64,000 bases of DNA from Streptomyces sp. NBC_01497 (GTDB taxonomy: Bacteria > Actinomycetota > Actinomycetes > Streptomycetales > Streptomycetaceae). The stretch is taken from contig NZ_CP109427.1 in assembly GCF_036250695.1 (NCBI RefSeq), forward strand, positions 7,192,001 to 7,256,000, read 5' to 3'. Of this stretch, positions 59,863 through 64,000 are shown piece after piece. The notes beneath the pieces are model-generated. The model was not told the origin of the DNA. It was given only the letters and a program-made list of their open reading frames with translations, and made no database searches. How positions within the stretch are numbered: position 1 is the first letter of the stretch; each line of letters opens with the position of its first letter. The position numbers and the translations under genes are program-made.

Positions 59863-60599
59863 GCCCGACCCGCCACGGCGTACGCGTACGGCACCTGTCG
59901 GACGACGACTGGGACGCGGTCGTCGCCCTGGAGTTCCACACCTACGACCCGGCCGGTCTCTCGGAGGGCCGCGCCGCGCTGGAGTCCCGGGTCCGCGCGT
60001 CGCCGTCGACGTGCTTCGTCCTGCACCTGGAGGGGCGGCTCGCCGGCTACGCGCTGGCGCTGCCCTACCCGGAGTCCGCCTACCCGGAGCTGGCCGGCAC
60101 CGACGAGACCGCGTTCGAGTCGAGCAACCTCCATCTGCACGACCTCGTCATCGCCGAGCACCTGCGCGGCCGCGGCCTCGGCAGGCACCTGCTGCGCCAC
60201 CTGAGTGCCACGGCCGCCGCGCACGGCTTCGAGCGGATGTCCCTGGTCGCTGTCGGCGGCAGCGACACCTTCTGGGCGGGCAACGGATTCACCGCGCACC
60301 AGGGGATCGTGCCCTCCGGGAGCTACGGGGCCGACGCCGTGTACATGAGCAGGACCGTGGTGGCCGGCCGGGCGCAGGCGGTGGACGGGACGGCCACCGC
60401 GGGCATGACGGCCACGGCCGGCCGGGCCGTGGCCGGGGCGGTGACCGTGACCCTGGACCGGACTCCCGCGGCCGCCCGGGGCGGCGGGCAGGAGGCGCGG
60501 GCCGTGCGGGTGCCCGCGCCGGTGCCCGGCGCCGGGAAGCCGCACGCCGCCAACATGAGCGCGCCGCGCGGCTCGTCAACGCACCGACAGAAGGGCTGA
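59859..60599 (+). CDS. GNAT-family N-acetyltransferase with a disordered tail
   Basis: This 246-residue protein has an N-terminal GNAT domain (about 1-165): VRHLSDDDWDAVVALEF, LHLHDLVIAEHLRGRGLGRHLLRHL with the acetyl-CoA pyrophosphate loop (R-x-x-G-L-G), then LVAVGGSDTFWAGNGF. The last 80 residues are Ala/Gly/Thr/Pro-rich and probably disordered (TATAGMTATAGRAVAGAV). It likely acetylates an amine of the pathway product, for example the amine released by the decarboxylase. The ATG overlaps the upstream stop (ATGA at 59859-59862). Five bases separate it from the MFS gene. Confidence 0.85.
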   Translation: MSPTRHGVRVRHLSDDDWDAVVALEFHTYDPAGLSEGRAALESRVRASPSTCFVLHLEGRLAGYALALPYPESAYPELAGTDETAFESSNLHLHDLVIAEHLRGRGLGRHLLRHLSATAAAHGFERMSLVAVGGSDTFWAGNGFTAHQGIVPSGSYGADAVYMSRTVVAGRAQAVDGTATAGMTATAGRAVAGAVTVTLDRTPAAARGGGQEARAVRVPAPVPGAGKPHAANMSAPRGSSTHRQKG

Positions 60600-60604
60600 T
60601 ACGC

Positions 60605-61885
60605 GTGTTCCGCGTCCACGATCCGTTCCGACGGGCACAGCTGGCGATCGCCGCGCTGTTCTGCACCCTCGGCTTCCAGTACGCCACCTGGGCCTCACGG
60701 GTCCCGGCGATCAAGGCGCACCTGGGCCTGAGCACGGCCGAGGTGGGCCTGCTGCTGATGGCCACCGGGGTGGGGGCGGCCGCCTCCTTCCCGCTGGTGG
60801 CATGGCTGATGAGGCGGCTCGGATCCCAGCGGCTCGCGCTGCTGTCCGCCCTCGGCCTCGCCCTGCTGCTGTTCGCGCTCGCGTCGGCGCCGAACTACCC
60901 GGTCGCCCTGGTGATCATGCTGGCCGACGGTGTCCTCGTCGGCGGGCTCAACGTCTCGATGAACGCGCAGGGAGCCGCTCTCGAAGTCCGGTACAAGCGC
61001 AACGCGATGGCCAGGCTGCACGCCACGTTCAGCGCCGGGTCCCTGGGGGCCGCCCTGCTCGCGTCCGGTATGAACGCCCTGACCTCCGCCGTCCTCACGC
61101 ACTTCGCCGTGGCGGCCGTCCTCCTGCTGCTGCTGGTCGGATACGCGCGATCCGGGCTGATGGCGGAGGAGGGAGCAGGGGCCGCCGACGGGCAGGACGG
61201 GCAGGTCGCCGCCGCGGGGGCGGACAAGCCGGCGAAGAAATCCGGCCGGTGGTCCCTGCCGACCCGTATGACCCTGTGGATGTGCTGCGCGATGGCGTTC
61301 GGCACCGTGACCGAGGGCGCCATGAACGACTGGTCCGCCCTCTACCTCAAGGACGTCGCGAAGGCGTCGGCGGAACTCGCGCCCCTGGGCATCGCCGTCG
61401 TCTCCGGCATGATGGTGCTGGCCCGCATCTTCGCGGACGGCTGGCGCAGCCGCTGGGGCGACGGACGCATCGTCACGTTCGGCAGCGCCCTGGCCGGGGT
61501 GGGCCTCGCGCTCGCCCTGCTGAGCGGCGGCACGGTGCCCGCGCTGATCGGGTTCGCCTGTGTCGGCCTCGGCATCGCGGCCGTCACCCCCTGCGTCTAC
61601 GTGGCTGCCGCGGCGCAGGGCTCGGACGCCCTGACCCTCGTCGCCGCCATGGGGACCACGGGTCTGCTGGGCGGTCCGCCGGTCATCGGATTCATCGCGA
61701 ACGCCGGCAGCCTGGTGTGGGGCATGGGCGCGGTGGCCGGATGCGCCCTCGTCGTCACGCTCTGCGCGACCCGGATCAGCTGGCCGAGCGCGGCCGTGGG
61801 GACCGACGCGGCACCCGGGCCTGACGATGCCCCCGGGGTCCCCGAGGGGCGGATCGCGCCGCTGGCCGAGGCGGCGGAGAGCTGA
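60605..61885 (+). CDS. MFS exporter of the biosynthetic operon
   Basis: This 426-residue transporter has twelve helices in two six-helix bundles (QLAIAALFCTLGFQYATWASR in TM1, a long loop with Gly/Asp-rich AADGQDGQVAAAGADKPAKK between TM6 and TM7). The loop 2-3 motif is MRRLGSQR. It resembles fucose-permease-like MFS proteins in the first helices. Start is GTG at 60605 a few bases behind the acetyltransferase stop codon; a longer frame overlaps that gene entirely. It should export the final product or import a precursor. It is last in the operon, with a strong terminator at 61959-61997. Confidence 0.87.
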   Translation: MFRVHDPFRRAQLAIAALFCTLGFQYATWASRVPAIKAHLGLSTAEVGLLLMATGVGAAASFPLVAWLMRRLGSQRLALLSALGLALLLFALASAPNYPVALVIMLADGVLVGGLNVSMNAQGAALEVRYKRNAMARLHATFSAGSLGAALLASGMNALTSAVLTHFAVAAVLLLLLVGYARSGLMAEEGAGAADGQDGQVAAAGADKPAKKSGRWSLPTRMTLWMCCAMAFGTVTEGAMNDWSALYLKDVAKASAELAPLGIAVVSGMMVLARIFADGWRSRWGDGRIVTFGSALAGVGLALALLSGGTVPALIGFACVGLGIAAVTPCVYVAAAAQGSDALTLVAAMGTTGLLGGPPVIGFIANAGSLVWGMGAVAGCALVVTLCATRISWPSAAVGTDAAPGPDDAPGVPEGRIAPLAEAAES

Positions 61886-61958
61886 CCCCGCGCCACCGGG
61901 CGTACTGGTGGTCCCGCCGGGACCGGCGCCCGGCCGGTGAGCGGGACCGGGCATGATC

Positions 61959-61997
61959 GGGACGGTACCGGGCGCGTCGAGCACCCGGTACCGTCCC
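61959..61997 (+). terminator. Strong terminator at the end of the five-gene operon
   Basis: GGGACGGTACCGGG (61959-61972) and CCCGGTACCGTCCC (61984-61997) form a perfect 14-bp stem with an 11-nt loop, 73 bp after the MFS stop codon. Confidence 0.85.
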
Positions 61998-62055
61998 CTC
62001 GCGGGGTCCCGACGAGGGGCCCGCACGAGAACAGACGGACACCGGAGAGCAGGAC

Positions 62056-62823
62056 ATGACGACCGACAGACCCGCATCGCCCATCGACACGAGCACCCCC
62101 CACCCGGCGCGCGTGTACGACTACCTTCTCGGCGGCAAGGACAACTACCGCGTCGACAAGGAGATGGCGGAGCGGCTGCCCCCGGCCGTCGCCGAGGGGG
62201 CCCGGCACAACCGGGCGTTCATGCACCGCGCCTTGGCCTGGGTCGCCGGCACCGGGATCGACCAGTACCTCGACATCGGCACCGGCATCCCGACCGAGCC
62301 GAACCTCCACCAGATCGTCCAGCGCGCCGTGCCGACAGCGCGCGTCGTGTACACGGACTACGACCCGATCGTGCTGCGCCATGCGGAGGCCCTGCTGGTC
62401 AGCGCCGCCGGCGGGAGCACCGACTACATCCAGGCCGATGTGCGGGAACCGGGCGCCATCCTCGAACACGCCCGTACCGTGCTCGACTTCGACCGGCCGG
62501 TCTGCCTGTCGCTGATCGCGCTGATGCACTTCGTCACCGACGACCAGGATCCCTACGGCATTGTCCGTACCCTCGTTGACGCGATGCCGGCGGGCAGCGT
62601 CCTCGTGTTCTCGCACGGCACCTTCGACTTCCATCCGGCGAACGACGCGTACTCGTCCCGGATCGACTCGAAGTGGCGCACCCTCGCGGAGATCGAACCG
62701 TTCTTCGACGGCCTCGAACTGGTCGCGCCCGGCATCGTCCCCGCGCCGCGGTGGTACCAGGACACGGCGGCGCCGCAGGACGAGGTGTCCGGCATCTACG
62801 CGGCCGTGGCCCGCATCCGCTGA
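62056..62823 (+). CDS. SAM-dependent methyltransferase (DUF574/Methyltransf_19 type)
   Basis: This 255-residue protein is of the Streptomyces-rich S-adenosyl methyltransferase family PF04672. It opens TPHPARVYDYLLGGKDNYRVDK, has the SAM loop YLDIGTGIPTEPNLHQ, then VVYTDYDPIVLRHAEALL (acidic ribose contact) and a RPVCLSLIALMHFVTDD central strand. Members occur in many copies per genome, and substrates are mostly unknown. ATG at 62056 follows GGAGAGCAGG. It begins 170 bp after the operon and behind its terminator, so it is not a sure part of the cluster. Confidence 0.9.
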   Translation: MTTDRPASPIDTSTPHPARVYDYLLGGKDNYRVDKEMAERLPPAVAEGARHNRAFMHRALAWVAGTGIDQYLDIGTGIPTEPNLHQIVQRAVPTARVVYTDYDPIVLRHAEALLVSAAGGSTDYIQADVREPGAILEHARTVLDFDRPVCLSLIALMHFVTDDQDPYGIVRTLVDAMPAGSVLVFSHGTFDFHPANDAYSSRIDSKWRTLAEIEPFFDGLELVAPGIVPAPRWYQDTAAPQDEVSGIYAAVARIR

Positions 62824-63164
62824 CCGCCTGATCCCCTCCCGGGCATCGGCTCACCCACGGGCCCCGCCGCGCTTGCCGCCCCGAGCCGGCCGCGGCGGGG
62901 CCCCAGGGGTGGCGGGGCAAAGCCGACGCTGCGCCAAACTCCGTACGAACGGGGCGAGTTGACTGAGCGTGTTGCGCCGCCAGGCCGGTGAAAGTTTCTT
63001 TCAGCGTCCGTGGTGGTCGCCGCTTTCGCAGGTATAGACCAACGGCGTGGGCCGATGCCCCTTCACAGCCGCTTCCCTCAGGCCCCACTCTTTCGGCATG
63101 CGACGCCCGCACGGTGGGCACGTCGTGAGCGCACCGGAATCTCCCCCCACTGCTGGAGGCACTG
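62824..63164. promoter_or_regulatory. Upstream region of the GH25 gene with two operator-like elements
   Basis: TGAAAG-TTT-CTTTCA (62989-63003) is a perfect 6-3-6 inverted repeat resembling LacI-family operators (GAAAnTTTC). GGTATAGACCA (63031-63041) differs in one base from GGTCTAGACCA, the DasR-type core. No gene is visible here. Confidence 0.55.
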
Positions 63165-64000
63165 ATGGACCTCGCACGCACGTTCCGCCGCAGATCCGCC
63201 GCCCGCCGCGTACTGTCCGGCGCCGCCGGGACCCTGATCGGACTCGCGGGCCTGCTCGTCGCGGTACCCCAGACGGCGTCCGCCGCCCCGGCCCCCGCGG
63301 CGCCCGCCGCACCGGCCGCGCACGACCCGGGACTCGACTGGATGGGCTCCACCGTCCGCGCCCACGAGGGCGGCGCCGCGCAGCCCCCGTCCGACCGGAG
63401 CCCGGGCCCGCTCGTCACCCAGACCGCCGGTATGGACGTCAGCCACTACCAGGGCACCATCAACTGGACGTCCGCGTACGCGAACGGCGCCCGGTTCGTG
63501 TACATGAAGGCGACCGAGGGCACAACGTACCGTGACCCGAACTTCTCGGCGAACTACACCGGTTCGTACAACGCCGGGTTCATCCGCGGCTCGTACCACT
63601 TCGCCACTCCCGACTCGTCGACGGGCGCTGCGCAGGCCGACTACTTCGTCGCGCACGGGGGCGGCTGGTCCAAGGACGGCAAGACCCTGCCGCCGATGCT
63701 CGACATCGAGTACGGCTCGACGTCGACGTGCTACGGGCTCAGCCAGTCCGCGATGGTCAGCTGGATCACGTCCTTCGTGAACGAGGTGCACGCCAAGACC
63801 ACCCGCTGGCCCACCATCTACTCGACCACCGACTGGTGGACGACGTGCACCGGCAACACGGCGGCCTTCTCGGCCAACGACCCGCTGTTCATCGCCCGTT
63901 ACGCCTCCAGTGTGGGGACGCTGCCGGCCGGCTGGCCGTTCTACACGTTCTGGCAGTACGCCGACTCCGGGACGTTCCCCGGCGACCAGGACCGGTTCAA
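63165..64000 (+). CDS. Secreted GH25 lysozyme (partial, cut at the window edge)
   Basis: A signal peptide (residues 1-41, ending PQTASA, with an RRRSAARR stretch before the hydrophobic core) is followed by about 45 Ala/Pro-rich residues. The GH25 muramidase domain starts MDVSHYQGTINW and has the catalytic motif LDIEYGS (Asp and Glu of DxE). The domain also shows FVYMKATEGTTYRDP and FWQYADSGTFPG near its end. It hydrolyses the MurNAc-GlcNAc bond of peptidoglycan outside the cell. ATG at 63165 follows GGAGGCACTG. The reading frame is open to the window end; the stop codon is outside. Upstream elements are listed separately. Confidence 0.92.
   Translation, partial: MDLARTFRRRSAARRVLSGAAGTLIGLAGLLVAVPQTASAAPAPAAPAAPAAHDPGLDWMGSTVRAHEGGAAQPPSDRSPGPLVTQTAGMDVSHYQGTINWTSAYANGARFVYMKATEGTTYRDPNFSANYTGSYNAGFIRGSYHFATPDSSTGAAQADYFVAHGGGWSKDGKTLPPMLDIEYGSTSTCYGLSQSAMVSWITSFVNEVHAKTTRWPTIYSTTDWWTTCTGNTAAFSANDPLFIARYASSVGTLPAGWPFYTFWQYADSGTFPGDQDRF

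Noticed and set aside
60695..62077. 460-codon minus-strand frame opposite the MFS gene
   Set aside because: Antisense to a clear twelve-helix transporter; hydrophilic Gly/Arg/Gln-rich composition typical of shadows.
1..64000. tRNA, rRNA, insertion sequences or prophage genes
   Set aside because: None was recognised on either strand by reading; no transposase motif, integrase or att-like direct repeat was found.

Overview
The window looks like chromosomal DNA from a Streptomyces or a very close actinomycete. Base composition is very GC-rich, almost every codon ends in G or C, GTG starts are common, and several genes have leaderless or GGAGG-type starts. Gene content also fits: TetR regulators paired with oxidoreductases or MFS pumps, SpoIIE-type phosphatases, secreted glycan hydrolases, and class II aldolase and GntR sugar loci. 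No rRNA, tRNA, CRISPR array, transposase or phage gene was seen. The layout is that of an accessory or arm-like region.

Left part (1-17.9 kb): a frameshifted DMT transporter remnant; a 43-bp tandem repeat; a CaCA-type exchanger; a phosphotriesterase-family hydrolase behind a GMC oxidoreductase decayed by five lesions; a TetR gene with palindromes; a second TetR divergent from an SDR that lacks the catalytic tyrosine; an NTF2-like protein; an MFS pump divergent from its likely TetR repressor; a 3-hydroxyisobutyrate dehydrogenase-like enzyme; a large secreted subtilase-like protein without the usual histidine motif; a broken hypothetical gene; and a coupled pair of unknown genes.

Middle (17.9-31 kb): a Baeyer-Villiger monooxygenase divergent from a TetR; a GlxA/AraC regulator followed by an accessory GAPDH; and an amino-sugar catabolic operon on the minus strand (GatZ/KbaZ subunit, AgaS isomerase/deaminase, BadF/NAGK kinase, EamA transporter, class II aldolase), with a divergent GntR regulator. 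A secreted PL7 alginate lyase follows, with twin palindromes upstream.

31-56 kb: a mosaic SMI1/KNR4 protein; a MarR-quinone oxidoreductase pair with a 15-3-15 palindrome; an MMPL exporter; an MpaB-type oxygenase, a polyprenyl synthetase and a small protein in one strand; two multi-domain SpoIIE phosphatases and an HATPase-fold regulator; a secreted GH27 alpha-galactosidase; a GltB-like FMN protein; a PoxB-like ThDP enzyme; three small genes; and a GH3 (NagZ-like) hexosaminidase behind a DasR-like palindrome.

Right end (56-64 kb): a tightly coupled five-gene operon (Fe/2OG dioxygenase, DxD-containing GT-like protein, PLP amino-acid decarboxylase, GNAT acetyltransferase, MFS exporter). It looks like a compact pathway for a decarboxylated, hydroxylated and acetylated amino-acid product, possibly glycosylated, and is the best candidate for an undescribed system here. 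It is followed by an SAM methyltransferase and a GH25 lysozyme cut by the window edge. GGTCTAGWCCA-like motifs recur upstream of several glycan-active genes, suggesting shared amino-sugar-responsive control.
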